Assembly (NCBI RefSeq): GCF_022899245.1
Contig: NZ_JALJAZ010000001.1
Span: 1,395,501 to 1,459,500, forward strand
Source of the DNA: Falsirhodobacter halotolerans
Lineage (GTDB): Bacteria > Pseudomonadota > Alphaproteobacteria > Rhodobacterales > Rhodobacteraceae
Length of the DNA: 64,000 nucleotides
Reading direction: 5' to 3'
Shown here in pieces: positions 31,342-42,369 of the stretch. Position numbers and translations under genes: made by a program. Position 1 is the stretch's first letter; the number at the start of each line of letters is the position of its first letter. The notes below the pieces were generated by a model. The model was not told the origin of the DNA. It searched no databases and saw nothing but the letters and a program-made list of their open reading frames with translations.

Positions 31342-33240
31342 CTAGTCGGTGTGCCGGAAAACCAGCACGGAATGAGCGGGGGCTTCAACCCCCCAAATAG
31401 GCGCGTCGTCGTGGGGCTGCGTGGAATCGAGGATCAGGCGCCACGGGCGGTCATCGGGCAAGGTGAACGGACAGGCGGGCCCGTTGTTGAAGATCGCGAA
31501 CAGCGCATCGTCCGTCCCGTTCAGCTCCATCCCCAACGCCCTTCCGTTGACCCAATCGGGCGGATGGCCGTCCGGCCCGCGCCAAAGGATGTCGGGATAC
31601 CCTGAAGGCGTGAGGTCGCCATGAAGGAACCGCGTCTGGCGCAACAGGGCGCAATCCTCGCGCAGGGCGGCCAACCGCGCGACGAAGCCGCGATGGGCCG
31701 CGCCGCCCCAGGCGATCCATCCGATCTCGTTATCCTGGGAATAGGCGTTGGAGTTTCCGTTCTGGCTGTTGCCCATTTCGTCCCCCGCGCGCAGCATGGG
31801 AGTTCCCTGGGAGAGGAACAGCGTGGCCAGCATGTTGCGGACACGCAAGTCCCGCGCGGGCGTCAGATCGGCATTCGGCCCCTCGGCCCCCATATTGTCC
31901 GACAGCTGGTCGGTGTACTCATGCGCCGCCTCGCGGTTGGCCTCGTTATGCGCGTGACGATAGGTGACAAGGTCCGCCAGGGTGAACCCGTCATGCGCGG
32001 TCAGATAGTTGACCGAGGATGTCGCCGGACGCCGGTCGTGATCGAAGAGGCCGGCCGACCCGGACAGGCGGCTGGCCAGCGCCCCGGTCAGCGGTTCCCC
32101 CCGCCAGAAGCGCCGCACGTCGTCGCGGAACGTGTCGTTCCATTCGGCGAAGGGCGGCGGAAACTGCCCCAGACGATAGCCGCCGGGGCCGATGTCCCAC
32201 GGTTCGGCAATCAGTTTCAGATCGCGCAGGATCGGATCCTGCCGGATCGCATCGAAGAACGAGGCGCGGGGCGAAAACCCGTCCGCCCCCCGCCCCAGAA
32301 CCGTTGCAAGATCGAAGCGGAACCCGTCCACCCCCATCTCCCCCGCCCAGAACCGCAGCGCGTCCATCGCCATCCGCAGCACCGCTGGATGGGACAGATC
32401 AAGCGTGTTGCCCGTGCCCGCCTCGTTCAGAAGTCGGCCATCGGCGTGACGGTAATAGCTGGGGGCATCGAGTCCCCGGAAACAGACGGACGGCCCCTCG
32501 GCATCGCCCTCGCCCGAATGGTTGAGGACGATGTCCAGAATGACCTCGATCCCCGCGGCGTGCATCCGGCGCACCATCGACCTGAACTGCTCGGGCGTGC
32601 CGTAACGCGGATCGGGGGCGAAAAAGCCAAGGGTCTGATAGCCCCAGTAATTGCTCAGCCCCCGTTCGACCACGAACCGATCGTCGATGAAGGCCTGCAC
32701 CGGCATCAGTTGCACCGCCGTAACCCCCAACCGCTTCAGGTGGCGAACCACATGGGGCGATCCCATGCCCGCAAAGGTCCCGCGCGCATGTTCCGGCACC
32801 TTGGCGTTCAGCATGGTCATCCCGCGCACATGCGCTTCATAGATGACGGTGTTTTTCCAAGGAATGTCGGGCCGGTCCTGCATGACCGGAAACCGGTCGC
32901 GCACCACGCAGACCGGCATGTCCGCCGCGCCCGCCGGGGCATCCGGCTGAAGGTCGGGCGACCACCGCAGCGGGCCCGTCCACTCCCGCGCATAGGGGTC
33001 CAGAAGCTGCCGATCCCGGTTGAACCAAAGACCGCGATCCGGCGCCCATTCGCCCGCGGCGCGAAAGGCATAGGTGGCCCCCACCCCCACCTTCGGTACG
33101 AAAACATGCCATATATCGCCGTCCCGCTGCATGGGAAGGACCCGGTCAGGATTGAACAGGCATAGATCGACCGCCTCGGCATGGGCGGAAAAGACGGCGA
33201 ACCGCGTGCCGCCCCGTTCCGGTGTGGCGCCGAGTTTCAT
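31342..33240 (-). CDS. glgX: glycogen debranching enzyme GlgX
   Basis: Isoamylase-type enzyme that hydrolyses alpha-1,6 branches of phosphorylase limit dextrin. 632 residues from ATG 33240, which overlaps the glgA stop as ATGA; the open frame upstream is a shadow. CBM48 domain at about 1-120, then the GH13 barrel with VILDIVLNHSGEGD, nucleophile Asp in VDGFRFDLATVLGR, acid/base Glu in LKLIAEPWDIGPGGY, and NYLTAHDGFTLADL. Cytoplasmic, fourth gene of the glycogen operon. Confidence 0.95.
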   Translation of the reverse strand: MKLGATPERGGTRFAVFSAHAEAVDLCLFNPDRVLPMQRDGDIWHVFVPKVGVGATYAFRAAGEWAPDRGLWFNRDRQLLDPYAREWTGPLRWSPDLQPDAPAGAADMPVCVVRDRFPVMQDRPDIPWKNTVIYEAHVRGMTMLNAKVPEHARGTFAGMGSPHVVRHLKRLGVTAVQLMPVQAFIDDRFVVERGLSNYWGYQTLGFFAPDPRYGTPEQFRSMVRRMHAAGIEVILDIVLNHSGEGDAEGPSVCFRGLDAPSYYRHADGRLLNEAGTGNTLDLSHPAVLRMAMDALRFWAGEMGVDGFRFDLATVLGRGADGFSPRASFFDAIRQDPILRDLKLIAEPWDIGPGGYRLGQFPPPFAEWNDTFRDDVRRFWRGEPLTGALASRLSGSAGLFDHDRRPATSSVNYLTAHDGFTLADLVTYRHAHNEANREAAHEYTDQLSDNMGAEGPNADLTPARDLRVRNMLATLFLSQGTPMLRAGDEMGNSQNGNSNAYSQDNEIGWIAWGGAAHRGFVARLAALREDCALLRQTRFLHGDLTPSGYPDILWRGPDGHPPDWVNGRALGMELNGTDDALFAIFNNGPACPFTLPDDRPWRLILDSTQPHDDAPIWGVEAPAHSVLVFRHTD

Positions 33241-34670
33241 GCCAGAAGATCGGCATAAAGGCGGGAGTAGGCGTCGGCCGATGCCTCCCATCCGACGGGA
33301 TGACGCATCGCGTTGCGCTGAACCTGCGCCCAGGCCTCCGGATCATGCCACAGGCGGACAAGGCGGCGCAGCGCCCCAGCCAGTGCATCAGCGGTCGTTG
33401 GGGAAAAGACGAACCCTGTGGCCACGCCCGCGATCATCGACGCGGGGTTCACGTTGATCACACTGTCGGCCAAACCGCCCACCCCCGCCACGACCGGCAG
33501 GGTGCCATAGCGCAGGCCATACATCTGCGTCAGGCCACACGGCTCGAACCGGCTGGGCACCAGAACGGCATCCCCGCCCGAGAACATCAGATGGCTCAAC
33601 CCCTCGTCATAGCCGACCCGCACGCCCACGCGGTCGGGATAGCGAAGTTCAAGCGCCCGCATCGCCCCCTCCAGCACCGGATCGCCGGCCCCGAGGATGG
33701 CGACACCGCCCCCCGCCTCAATGAATTCGGGCAGCACCTCGGGCAGAAGGTCGATGCCCTTCTGGTCCGTCATCCGGCTGACGACGATGGCCAGCGGTCC
33801 GGGCACCTCCAGGTCGAAGGCCGCGCACAGCGTCTGGCGGTTCTCGATCTTGCCGCGCAGATTGTCGAAGGCATAGGGTTTGTCCTCGGCCTCGGGCGAC
33901 CAGACTTGCGTGTCCACGCCGTTCAGAATGCCGCTCACCACCTCGGCCCGTTCGGCCAGCACGCCTTGCAGCCCCATGCCGTATTCGGCGCGCATCAGCT
34001 CGATCGCGTAATTCGGCGATACGGTGGTGATCCGGTCCGCCGTCACCAGCCCGGCCTTCAGACTGGACAGCCCATCGTAATATTCCAGCGAATGCACGTG
34101 GAATTCATGCGCAGGCAGGCGCAGCGCGTGGATCAGCTCGGCCTTGGCCCAGCCTTGAAACGCGATGTTATGGATGGTCAGGATGCTTTTGCACGTATGC
34201 GGCCCGCCCCATGCCAGATAGGCGGGGGCGAACCCGGCCTGCCAGTCGTGGCAATGCATGATCTGCGGCAGCCAACCGTCATTCAACCCTTCCCGCGCGA
34301 TCCGCGCCCCGATCCACGACAGGGCCGCGAACCGCTGCGGATTGTCCTCCCAATCGCCCTGCGGGCCGGAATAGGGCCCCCCCTCCCGATCATACAGATG
34401 CGGCGCATCCAGCAACAGAAAGTCGATGCCGCCCACCTGCCCCGCAAACACCGTGGCGGGGCCGCCCATCAGATCATCCTCGGCAAAGACCGGTTTCATC
34501 CCCTCCAGCCGCCACCGCTGATTGCGATAGGCGGGCATGAGAACCCGCATATGCACGTTTTTCGTCATCAGCGCGCCGGGCAATGCCCCCGCCACATCGG
34601 CCAAACCGCCGGTTTTCAGAAGCGGCACGCATTCCGACACCACCGAAAGAACCTGTATCGACTTGCTCAT
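33237..34670 (-). CDS. glgA: glycogen synthase GlgA
   Basis: Transfers glucose from ADP-glucose to the growing alpha-1,4 glucan. 477 residues, GT5 family: the substrate motif KTGGLADVAGALP at residues 19-31, LTIHNIAFQG, and the C-terminal FEPCGLTQMYGLRYGTLPVV. It begins 25 bases after glgB ends; there is no glgC between them, although Rhodobacter-type operons usually place it there. Its stop overlaps the glgX start. Confidence 0.95.
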   Translation of the reverse strand: MSKSIQVLSVVSECVPLLKTGGLADVAGALPGALMTKNVHMRVLMPAYRNQRWRLEGMKPVFAEDDLMGGPATVFAGQVGGIDFLLLDAPHLYDREGGPYSGPQGDWEDNPQRFAALSWIGARIAREGLNDGWLPQIMHCHDWQAGFAPAYLAWGGPHTCKSILTIHNIAFQGWAKAELIHALRLPAHEFHVHSLEYYDGLSSLKAGLVTADRITTVSPNYAIELMRAEYGMGLQGVLAERAEVVSGILNGVDTQVWSPEAEDKPYAFDNLRGKIENRQTLCAAFDLEVPGPLAIVVSRMTDQKGIDLLPEVLPEFIEAGGGVAILGAGDPVLEGAMRALELRYPDRVGVRVGYDEGLSHLMFSGGDAVLVPSRFEPCGLTQMYGLRYGTLPVVAGVGGLADSVINVNPASMIAGVATGFVFSPTTADALAGALRRLVRLWHDPEAWAQVQRNAMRHPVGWEASADAYSRLYADLLA

Positions 34671-34695
34671 CCGCCCGACCCTCCACTCATCCCCA

Positions 34696-36873
34696 TCATG
34701 TCATCTGTTCGTGCCGGAACATCACCGCCGACAAGGGCGGCACGCGCACGGTGGCGGAATGGGTCTGTCCATGCCACCCTTCGTCCTTCGCGTCGATGCC
34801 GCCGAAATTCCCCCGGTCCTGCCCGCCATAGATCGCGGCGTCGGTGTTCAGCACCTCGGCCCATCGGCCGGCGCACGGCAACCCGATACGATAGCTGCGA
34901 TCCACCGGCGTGAAGTTCACGACGACCACGACCGGCGGATCGCCCGCATCCCCCAACCGCACCCACGCAAAGACCGATGCATCGGCGTCCCCCGCCTCCA
35001 GCCAGCGAAAACCGTCTGGGCGCGTGTCGTGGCGGTAAAGCGCGGGCGTGTCGCGATACAGACGGTTCAGATCGCGCACCATCACCTGCACGCCGCGATG
35101 CGGCGGCAGATCCGCCTGATGCCAATCCAGACTGTGATCGTGGTTCCACTCCCGTCCTTGGGCGAATTCGCAGCCCATGAACAGCAGCTTCTTGCCCGGA
35201 TGCCCCCACATGAACGCGTAATAGGCGCGCAGGTTGGCAAAGGCATCATCCCCCGCCGCGGGCATCTTGGCGATCATGCTGCCCTTGCCGTGCACCACCT
35301 CGTCATGGCTGATGGGCAGGATGAAGTTTTCCGACCAGGCGTAATGCAGGCCGAAGGTCATCTGGTGATGGTGATATTTGCGGTGGATCGGATCTTTCTG
35401 GATGTAGGACAGCGTGTCGTTCATCCAGCCCATATTCCACTTGAACCCGAAGCCCAGGCCCCCCTGATCCACCGCGCGCGAGACACCGGGATAGGAGGTC
35501 GATTCCTCGGCCACCGTCATGATGCCGGTGTCATGGCCATAGGCCGCGCTGTTCATGTCGCGCAGCATGGCGATGGCCTCGTAATTCTCGCGCCCGCCGT
35601 GATGGTTGGGAACCCACTCCCCCTCTCGGCGGGAATAGTCGCGATAGAGCATGGAGGCGACCGCATCCACGCGCAGCCCGTCCAGATGATATTCCTTCAG
35701 CCAATAAAGCGCGTTGGAGGTGAGGTAGTTCATCACCTCGCGCCGGCCGTAATTGAAGATCAGCGTGTTCCAGTCCTGATGGAACCCCTCGCGCGGGTCG
35801 GCATGTTCATACAGCGCCGTGCCGTCGAACCGGGCCAGACCGTGCGGGTCCGACGGAAAGTGCCCCGGAACCCAATCCAGCAACACCCCGATCCCGCGCC
35901 GATGGGCCGCGTCGATCAGGGCGCGAAACTCTTGCGCCGTGCCGTGGCGGATCGTGGGCGCGAACAGCCCCACCGGCTGATAGCCCCAGCTTCCATCAAA
36001 CGGATGCTCGGAAATCGGCATCAATTCGATATGGGTGAAGCCCATCCATTCGACATAGTCGATCAACTGATCGGCCAGTTCGACATAGGACAACATGCGC
36101 CCGCCCTCGGCCCGCCGCCAACTGCCCAGATGCACCTCATAGATCGAGATGGGGGCGTTGACCGAATTGCGGTCCCCGCGTCCCGCCATCCAATCCCCGT
36201 CCTGCCAGTGCGGGTGTGTCAGATCGCGAACGACGGACGCGGTCTGCGGCGCATGTTCCGATCCGAACCCCACCGGATCGGCCTTTTGCGGCAACGTCTC
36301 ACCCCAAGGGGTGCGGATGTCGTATTTGTAAACGGCCCCCGCCGCGACGCCGGGCAGGAAAATCTCCCATACCCCGGTCGCGCCGCGCGCGCGCATCGGA
36401 TGGGCGCGGGGATCCCAGTGGTTGAAATCCCCCACCACGGAGACCCGCTGGGCATTTGGGGCCCAGACGGCGAATTGCGTTCCGGCCACCCCCTCATGCA
36501 CCATGGGATGCGCGCCCAGCGCGTCCCACAGCGCCCGATGCGTCCCTTCACCGAGCAGATATTCGTCGATCTCGCCCAGCACCGGCCCGAAGCGATAAGG
36601 GTCGTGGCAGGTCCACGCCCCCCCGTCATTCGCAGCCTGCAACGCATAATCCGCCCGGGGCGCGTGGCCGGTGAACAGACCGGGAAAGCCTTCGACCGGC
36701 GCGGCCCGCCCGCCGGGGTCCAGCGTCACCTCGGCCGCGCCCGGCAGCCAGACCGTCACGTCATACCCCGCCCCCGATGGCCGTGGCCCCAGAACCGAAA
36801 ACGGGTTGCCATGCCGCCCTTCGATCAGGGCCCAGGCGTCCTCATGGTTCGGTCCGGCGGGGGCAGATGTCAT
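34696..36873 (-). CDS. glgB: 1,4-alpha-glucan branching enzyme GlgB
   Basis: Forms alpha-1,6 branches in glycogen. 725 residues with two N-terminal beta domains (CBM48, about 15-105 and 120-225), the GH13 barrel with nucleophile Asp403 in [17 protein letters not shown] and acid/base Glu456 or 457 in [13 protein letters not shown], and a C-terminal beta domain. Length equals E. coli GlgB. The ATG overlaps the glgP stop (ATGA). Confidence 0.96.
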   Translation of the reverse strand: MTSAPAGPNHEDAWALIEGRHGNPFSVLGPRPSGAGYDVTVWLPGAAEVTLDPGGRAAPVEGFPGLFTGHAPRADYALQAANDGGAWTCHDPYRFGPVLGEIDEYLLGEGTHRALWDALGAHPMVHEGVAGTQFAVWAPNAQRVSVVGDFNHWDPRAHPMRARGATGVWEIFLPGVAAGAVYKYDIRTPWGETLPQKADPVGFGSEHAPQTASVVRDLTHPHWQDGDWMAGRGDRNSVNAPISIYEVHLGSWRRAEGGRMLSYVELADQLIDYVEWMGFTHIELMPISEHPFDGSWGYQPVGLFAPTIRHGTAQEFRALIDAAHRRGIGVLLDWVPGHFPSDPHGLARFDGTALYEHADPREGFHQDWNTLIFNYGRREVMNYLTSNALYWLKEYHLDGLRVDAVASMLYRDYSRREGEWVPNHHGGRENYEAIAMLRDMNSAAYGHDTGIMTVAEESTSYPGVSRAVDQGGLGFGFKWNMGWMNDTLSYIQKDPIHRKYHHHQMTFGLHYAWSENFILPISHDEVVHGKGSMIAKMPAAGDDAFANLRAYYAFMWGHPGKKLLFMGCEFAQGREWNHDHSLDWHQADLPPHRGVQVMVRDLNRLYRDTPALYRHDTRPDGFRWLEAGDADASVFAWVRLGDAGDPPVVVVVNFTPVDRSYRIGLPCAGRWAEVLNTDAAIYGGQDRGNFGGIDAKDEGWHGQTHSATVRVPPLSAVMFRHEQMT

Positions 36874-39260
36874 GCAGTTCCTCGGGTGGTGGGCGCGATG
36901 TCCCAGATATCGGTCATATACCCCCGGATCGTGCGGTCAGAGCTGAAGAAGCCCGAACGGGCGGTGTTCAGCGCCGCCATCCTCAGCCAGCGGTCAGGAT
37001 CGGCAAAGGCGCGATCCGCCTCTCCCTGTGCCTCAAGGTAGGACGCGAAATCGGACGCGACCAGAAAATAATCATGATACCAGACGCGATTGACCAGCCC
37101 ATGATACCGGTCGGGCTGATCGGGGGAAAACCGCCCCTCGACCACCATCTGCAACACGTCCTGCAATGGCTGGCTTGCCTCGATCGCCTCCTTGGCGTGA
37201 TCGGGATTTTCACGGCGCGCCGCCACCTCCTCGGTCGTCAGGCCGAACAGGAAGAAGTTCTCGCGCCCCACCTCTTGCAGGATTTCCACATTGGCCCCGT
37301 CCAGCGTGCCGATGGTGGGCGCGCCGTTCATCATGAACTTCATGTTGCCGGTGCCCGACGCCTCCTTTCCGGCGGTGGAGATCTGTTCGGACAGATCCGC
37401 CGCCGGGATCAGGCGTTCGGCCATCGACACGTTGTAATCGGGCGGAAACACCACCTTCAGCAGGTCGCGCGTCACCGGATCGGCGTTGATCACCACGGCC
37501 ACATCGTTGATGAAGCGGATGACCTCTTTCGCCACGGTATAGCCCGGCGCCGACTTGCCGCCGAAGATCGTCACGCGCGGCACCCAGCCGGCATTCGGAT
37601 TGTCCCGGATCGCCTTCCAGCGGGCCACCGTTTCAAGGATATTCAGAAGCTGACGCTTGTATTCGTGGATGCGCTTGATCTGCACGTCGAACATCGCGTC
37701 GGGGTCGATCTTCACCCCCATCTCCGCACCCAGCCAGTTCGACAGATGCACCTTGTTCGTCCGCTTGGCCGCGCCGAAGGCATGGCGGAAGCTGCGATGC
37801 TCCACATGCGGCTCCAACTCGCGCAGGCGGTCCAGATCGGCCTCCCATCCCGCGCCGATCGTGTCGGTGATCAGCCCCGAAAGCGCCGGATTGCACATCC
37901 GCAGCCAGCGGCGCGGGGTGACGCCGTTCGTCTGATTGACGATCCGTCCGGGATGCAGCGCCTCCAGTTCGGGAAAAAGGTTCTTCTTCACCAGATCGGT
38001 GTGCAGCGCCGACACGCCGTTCACCTTGTGCGAGGTGACGAAGGCCAGTTCCCCCATCCGCACTTCGTGATGCTTCACGACGCCCACGTAATGCGGGCGG
38101 GTCGGGTGGGTCTGCAGATGCCACTGGTTGATCTGCTCCACGATCTGCATGTGGCGCGGCAGAACGCTGCCGAACAGATAGGTGGCCCAGCGCTCCAGCG
38201 CCTCGGGCAGCAGGGTGTGGTTGGTATAGCCGAGGCACTTCTGCGCGATGGCGATGGCGTCGGCGAACTCCATCCCGTGATCATCCATCAGAAGACGCAT
38301 CAATTCCGGCCCCGCGATCGCGGGATGCGTGTCGTTCATCTGGATCGCGACATGATCGGGCAGATCGTTCAGGGTGTGCCCTTCGGCCAGATGACGGGCC
38401 AGGATGTCCTGAATGGCGGCGGAGGTCAGGAAGAACTCCTGCTTCAGGCGCAATTCCTTTCCCTGATAGGAGGTGTCGTCGGGATAGAGCACGCGGGAAA
38501 GGCTGCGGGCCTGCATCTCGGCCTCGGCCCCGCCGACATGGTCGCCGCGATTGAAGCGTGTCAGATCGAACGGCGTCGTCGGCTCGGCCCGCCACAGGCG
38601 CAGGGTGTTGGCCCAGGTGCCGCCCCATCCGATGACCGGGACATCCCGCGCCTCGGCCCGAACGGTTTCGGAGGGGCGCCAGACGGGGCGGTCGTTCTCG
38701 GTCACCACCTCCCCCTTGAAGGGAATGATGTAATGCGCCGCCGGATGGACCAGTCCCCACGGGTTGGGGCGCGACAGCCAGTCATCGGGCGCCTCGGTCT
38801 GCTGACCGTCCTTGAACCCCTGCTTGAACAGGCCGTATTCATACATGATGCCATACCCGAAGGCCGGGCATTCCAGCGTCGCCATCGATTCCATGAAACA
38901 GGCCGCCAGTCGCCCCAGGCCCCCGTTGCCCAACGCGGCGTCCGGCTCCGCCTCCACCAGATCGGCGTAATCCTGACCCAGCGCCGCCATGGCGCGGCGC
39001 GCGTCGTCCTGAAGGCCAAGGTTGATGGCGGCATCATCCAGAAGCCGCCCGATCAGAAATTCCATCGACAGGTAATAGACCCGCTTGCCGCCCGCCGCGC
39101 GCACCTTGGCGTCGGCTTCGAACCACGGGACAAGGATGCGGTCGCGCAGGGCCAGCGACAGCGCCACGCGCCAATCCTGTCGGGACGCCCCTTCGGGCGT
39201 CTGGGCCAGCGTGAACGTCAGATGCCGAAGGATGTCATCGGTCAGGGATGCGTGCGACAA
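36870..39260 (-). CDS. glgP: glycogen phosphorylase GlgP
   Basis: Releases glucose-1-phosphate from glycogen, using pyridoxal phosphate. Started at TTG 39260 it has 796 residues, the normal length, beginning just before [21 protein letters not shown]; no ATG or GTG is available near this point, and the longer frame runs towards the dipeptidase gene without family similarity. The PLP lysine lies in [14 protein letters not shown]; other motifs are [13 protein letters not shown] and [19 protein letters not shown]. First gene of the glycogen operon, 62 bases downstream of the dipeptidase gene. Confidence 0.94.
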   Translation of the reverse strand: MSHASLTDDILRHLTFTLAQTPEGASRQDWRVALSLALRDRILVPWFEADAKVRAAGGKRVYYLSMEFLIGRLLDDAAINLGLQDDARRAMAALGQDYADLVEAEPDAALGNGGLGRLAACFMESMATLECPAFGYGIMYEYGLFKQGFKDGQQTEAPDDWLSRPNPWGLVHPAAHYIIPFKGEVVTENDRPVWRPSETVRAEARDVPVIGWGGTWANTLRLWRAEPTTPFDLTRFNRGDHVGGAEAEMQARSLSRVLYPDDTSYQGKELRLKQEFFLTSAAIQDILARHLAEGHTLNDLPDHVAIQMNDTHPAIAGPELMRLLMDDHGMEFADAIAIAQKCLGYTNHTLLPEALERWATYLFGSVLPRHMQIVEQINQWHLQTHPTRPHYVGVVKHHEVRMGELAFVTSHKVNGVSALHTDLVKKNLFPELEALHPGRIVNQTNGVTPRRWLRMCNPALSGLITDTIGAGWEADLDRLRELEPHVEHRSFRHAFGAAKRTNKVHLSNWLGAEMGVKIDPDAMFDVQIKRIHEYKRQLLNILETVARWKAIRDNPNAGWVPRVTIFGGKSAPGYTVAKEVIRFINDVAVVINADPVTRDLLKVVFPPDYNVSMAERLIPAADLSEQISTAGKEASGTGNMKFMMNGAPTIGTLDGANVEILQEVGRENFFLFGLTTEEVAARRENPDHAKEAIEASQPLQDVLQMVVEGRFSPDQPDRYHGLVNRVWYHDYFLVASDFASYLEAQGEADRAFADPDRWLRMAALNTARSGFFSSDRTIRGYMTDIWDIAPTTRGTA

Positions 39261-39322
39261 TGGGGTGTATCCGTTCCTGGGTGTCGCCCGATGATGTGAC
39301 GGCGCGGGAAACCGCGTCAAGC

Positions 39323-40393
39323 TCAGCCGCCCCAGGTTCGCCGTAAAACCGCGACCCAGTTGCGCCAGCACAGCTTTTCGATCAAAGCGTCATCATATCC
39401 ATGACGGCGCAGCGCGTCCTGCAACGCCGGAAGGCCCGTCACGTCCCCGATCCCTTCGGGCACGACGGCCCCGTCGAAGTCCGATCCGAAGCCCACCCGA
39501 TCCTCGCCCAGCCGCCCGATCAGGTGGTCCAGATGGCGCAGCACCGGCTCCCACCCCACTTCCGGGGCGCGGCGCCCATCCTCGCGCAGAAAGACCGTGG
39601 CGAAGTTCAGACCCACCATCCCGTCGCTGTCGCGGATGACGTCCAGTTGCCGATCCGTCAGGTTGCGGGCCGACGGGGTGACGGCGTGGGCGTTGGAATG
39701 CGTGGCCACCAGCGGCGCATCGGTGATGCGGGCCACATCGTCGAACCCCTTTTCGTTCATATGGGACAGATCGACCATGATCTTCAGCGCGTTGCATTCC
39801 CGGATCAATCGCCGTCCGCTGTCGGTCAGCCCCGGCCCGGTATCGGGCGAGGACGGGAACCGGAACGGAACCCCGTGGCCGAACGCGGTCGGTCGGCTCC
39901 AGACCGGACCGAGAGAGCGCAGGCCAAGCGCGTGAAACACATGGAGCATGTCGAGATCGGGCGCGATCGCCTCCGCCCCTTCCATATGCATGATGCCCGA
40001 CACGACGCCGTCGCGCATCGCCGTCTCGATGCCCGCGGCGTCGCGCACCAGCCGGAACGCCCCGTCCGAGGACCGCTCCATCCAGGCCAGATGCCCCGCC
40101 ATCGCCATGGCCACGTTCAGCGCGGCGCTGGCCGGGACCGGCGGCGGAAGCGGAAGGTCATAGGAGGGCTGGTCCATCCGGTCATCGACCGACCCGCGTT
40201 CCTTCTGCGGCGAGGGGACATAGATCGCGAACATCCCCCCTGCAAAACCGCCGCGCTTCATCCGTGGCAAATCCAGATGGCCGCGCCCCTCCCCCTTCAG
40301 CCAGATCAGGTCCCGCCGGTCGGGCGCGTAATACAGGCGCAGCAGAAAGTCGTTATGGCCGTCAAAGACCGGAATCATGTTTGCCAGGGTCAT
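39323..40393 (-). CDS. membrane dipeptidase family (M19) peptidase
   Basis: Zinc dipeptidase of the renal dipeptidase family; bacterial members cleave L,D- or D-containing dipeptides. 356 residues from ATG 40393. Metal-binding features in order: His-x-Asp in FDGHNDFLLRLYY, the bridging Glu in IMHMEGAEAIAPD, His in VDLSHMNEKGF, His in VATHSNAHAVTPSARN, and the late Asp in FGSDFDGAVVPEGIGD. No signal peptide is seen, so despite the family name it is probably cytoplasmic. It lies upstream of glgP on the same strand and may be co-transcribed, without an obvious functional link. Confidence 0.9.
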   Translation of the reverse strand: MTLANMIPVFDGHNDFLLRLYYAPDRRDLIWLKGEGRGHLDLPRMKRGGFAGGMFAIYVPSPQKERGSVDDRMDQPSYDLPLPPPVPASAALNVAMAMAGHLAWMERSSDGAFRLVRDAAGIETAMRDGVVSGIMHMEGAEAIAPDLDMLHVFHALGLRSLGPVWSRPTAFGHGVPFRFPSSPDTGPGLTDSGRRLIRECNALKIMVDLSHMNEKGFDDVARITDAPLVATHSNAHAVTPSARNLTDRQLDVIRDSDGMVGLNFATVFLREDGRRAPEVGWEPVLRHLDHLIGRLGEDRVGFGSDFDGAVVPEGIGDVTGLPALQDALRRHGYDDALIEKLCWRNWVAVLRRTWGG

Positions 40394-40498
40394 GTCGCAT
40401 CCAAAGCGTTTGCGAAACCGTGGCACGCCCCGTCGGGATTGACCAGAGAGCGTGACGCATTAACCTCCTTCCCGTATTTCCCCCCTGCGAGGCATGGC

Positions 40499-40696
40499 AT
40501 GATCCTTCTCAGCATTCCCACGATGGCCACCTCCCACGACCGGACCGATGTCGAGGTCGCGGTGGCGGCACTGCCGGGGGCGGAGCTTGCCTCGGTCGAT
40601 CTGGACCTGCGGCAGGCGGAGGTCGGGGGAACGGCAACCCCGGCGGACATCCTTGCGGCCCTTGATGCGGCAGGGCATCCGGCGGACCTGCGCTGA
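40499..40696 (+). CDS. small HMA-like (copper-chaperone fold) protein lacking the CxxC motif
   Basis: 65 residues from ATG 40499 with GAGG 6 bases upstream, ending at TGA 40694-40696. The pattern SIPTM near the start, then [20 protein letters not shown], a short beta strand (QAEVGGTAT) and [15 protein letters not shown] reproduces the beta-alpha-beta-beta-alpha-beta layout of CopZ-like heavy-metal-associated domains. The metal loop, normally Met-Thr-Cys-x-x-Cys, reads Met-Ala-Thr-Ser-His-Asp: both cysteines are replaced (Thr11, Asp14). It probably does not bind Cu(I) in the usual way. Divergent from the dipeptidase; 68 bases before the HAD gene. The fold is inferred from pattern only. Confidence 0.65.
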   Translation: MILLSIPTMATSHDRTDVEVAVAALPGAELASVDLDLRQAEVGGTATPADILAALDAAGHPADLR

Positions 40697-40764
40697 CGCG
40701 GGGCGGCTTGCCTTCGGCCCCCACCCTACGCGATAAGCGGGGGGATTTGGGTGGAGGACTGGTC

Positions 40765-41415
40765 TTGGACGACGTCGATCTGGTGATCTTCGATTGCGAT
40801 GGCGTTCTGATCGACAGCGAGGTGATCAGCGCGCGCACATTGATCCTGACGCTGGCGCAACACGGCGTGGCCATCGACGCATCCTATGTCGCGGCGCATT
40901 TTCTGGGCCGGGCCTTTCCCGCCGTCCCGGCGGCGGTGCTGCGGGATTTCGGCGTCACCCTGCCCGACACGTTTGAGCGCATATTCCGTGCGGAACTCAC
41001 GACCGCCTTCCAACGCGACCTGCGTGCGATTCCCCATGCCGAAACCGTCCTGCGCGGCCTGACCCTTCCCTGGTGCGTCGCGACTTCCTCCAACCGGGCG
41101 CGCGCGACGACCTCGCTCGCCGTGGTGGGGTTCACCGATCTTGTGGGGGACCGGCTGTTCACCGGCGACATGGTGGCCCGTGGCAAGCCCGCGCCGGACC
41201 TGTTCCTGCTGGCCGCCCGCCAGATGGGCGCATCGCCCGGGCGGTGCCTGGTGATCGAGGACAGTCCGACCGGCATCGCTGCCGCCCGCGCCGCCGGGAT
41301 GCGTGTGTGGCATTTCCACGGCGGCAGCCATCTGGCGGGCCTCGACATCGGGGCATTGGACGCCGATCGCAAACTGTCCTGCATGGGCCGGTTCCACGAC
41401 GGGGCGGCCGCATGA
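40765..41415 (+). CDS. HAD-superfamily hydrolase (beta-phosphoglucomutase/phosphatase-like)
   Basis: 216 residues from TTG 40765, chosen because GGAGG stands 7 bases upstream and the protein then begins directly with the HAD motif. Motif I is [15 protein letters not shown], motif II is Ser in [11 protein letters not shown], motif III is Lys in [14 protein letters not shown] and motif IV is [17 protein letters not shown], all intact. The alpha-helical cap puts it with sugar-phosphate phosphatases or beta-phosphoglucomutases. It overlaps the SorC-type regulator (ATGA) and precedes the polyol transport genes, so a polyol- or hexose-phosphate is a reasonable substrate guess. Confidence 0.88.
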   Translation: MDDVDLVIFDCDGVLIDSEVISARTLILTLAQHGVAIDASYVAAHFLGRAFPAVPAAVLRDFGVTLPDTFERIFRAELTTAFQRDLRAIPHAETVLRGLTLPWCVATSSNRARATTSLAVVGFTDLVGDRLFTGDMVARGKPAPDLFLLAARQMGASPGRCLVIEDSPTGIAAARAAGMRVWHFHGGSHLAGLDIGALDADRKLSCMGRFHDGAAA

Positions 41416-42344
41416 ACGAGGATCCCATCCTGGATGCCGCCGCCCGTGCGGGCTGGCTTTACTACGCCGCGGGCCGGACGCAGGACCAGATCGCCGCCGA
41501 CATGGGCATCTCGCGCCAAAGGGCGCAGCGGTTGGTCAGCCGGGCGATGGCGGAAGGGCTGATCCGTGTGCGTCTGGAACACCCGATCGCCGCCTGCATG
41601 GAGTTGGAGGCGCGGCTGCGCGCCCGCTTCGATCTGCGCGAGGTTCGGGTGGCCCCCAGCACCGGGCGCGACCCCACCCTTTCCGTCGCCCCCGCGGCCG
41701 CCGCGCTGTTCGAAACCATCCTGACGCGCGAGGAGCCGCAGATCATCGGCCTCGGCACCGGGCGGGCGCTGACGGCGATGGCCGCCGAGGTGCAAGCCCT
41801 GCCCTGTGCCCGTCACACGCTGGTATCCCTGATCGGCAATATCGGCGAGGACGGCGCGGCCAGCCGATTCGAGGTTCTGCTGCGCATGGCGACCAAGCTG
41901 GGCGCCCCGCATTACCCGATGTCCGCGCCCGTCCTGACCGAAACGCCGGAGGAGCGAGACCTTTTCCTTTCCCTCCCCCCTGTCCGCCGTGTGCGCGATC
42001 TGGCCACGCGTGCGACGGTGCTGTTCATCGGCGTCGGGCAGATGGGCGAGGATGCGCCTCTGAAACAGGACGGTTTTCTGATGCCCGATGAATTGGCCCG
42101 GCTGCAGGCCGAGGGGGCGATGGGCGAGGTGACGGGCCACGTTTTCGATGCCGAGGGGGCCTACCTTCCGACGCCGCTGGCGGACCGGATGACCGCCGTC
42201 CGGGTCGAACCGGGCAAGGATCATCTGGCGATCGGCGTGGCGGCGGGTCCGGCCAAGATCGGTGCCCTGCGCGCGGCGCTGAACGGGCGGATCCTGAATG
42301 GGCTGGTCACGGACGAAGATACGGCGATCACCCTGCTGGGCTGA
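41412..42344 (+). CDS. SorC/DeoR-family transcriptional regulator of polyol genes
   Basis: 310 residues. N-terminal helix-turn-helix at about 19-50 ([23 protein letters not shown]) and a C-terminal sugar-binding SorC domain with [27 protein letters not shown] and a closing [18 protein letters not shown]. Such regulators bind phosphorylated sugars or polyols and control adjacent operons. The ATG overlaps the HAD stop, and smoE follows after 149 bases that hold a palindrome and a promoter-like sequence. It is therefore the likely regulator of smoEFGK-mtlK. I cannot say whether it is an activator or a repressor. Confidence 0.9.
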   Translation: MNEDPILDAAARAGWLYYAAGRTQDQIAADMGISRQRAQRLVSRAMAEGLIRVRLEHPIAACMELEARLRARFDLREVRVAPSTGRDPTLSVAPAAAALFETILTREEPQIIGLGTGRALTAMAAEVQALPCARHTLVSLIGNIGEDGAASRFEVLLRMATKLGAPHYPMSAPVLTETPEERDLFLSLPPVRRVRDLATRATVLFIGVGQMGEDAPLKQDGFLMPDELARLQAEGAMGEVTGHVFDAEGAYLPTPLADRMTAVRVEPGKDHLAIGVAAGPAKIGALRAALNGRILNGLVTDEDTAITLLG

Positions 42345-42369
42345 TACGCCATCGCCCCGGGCGTGATAC

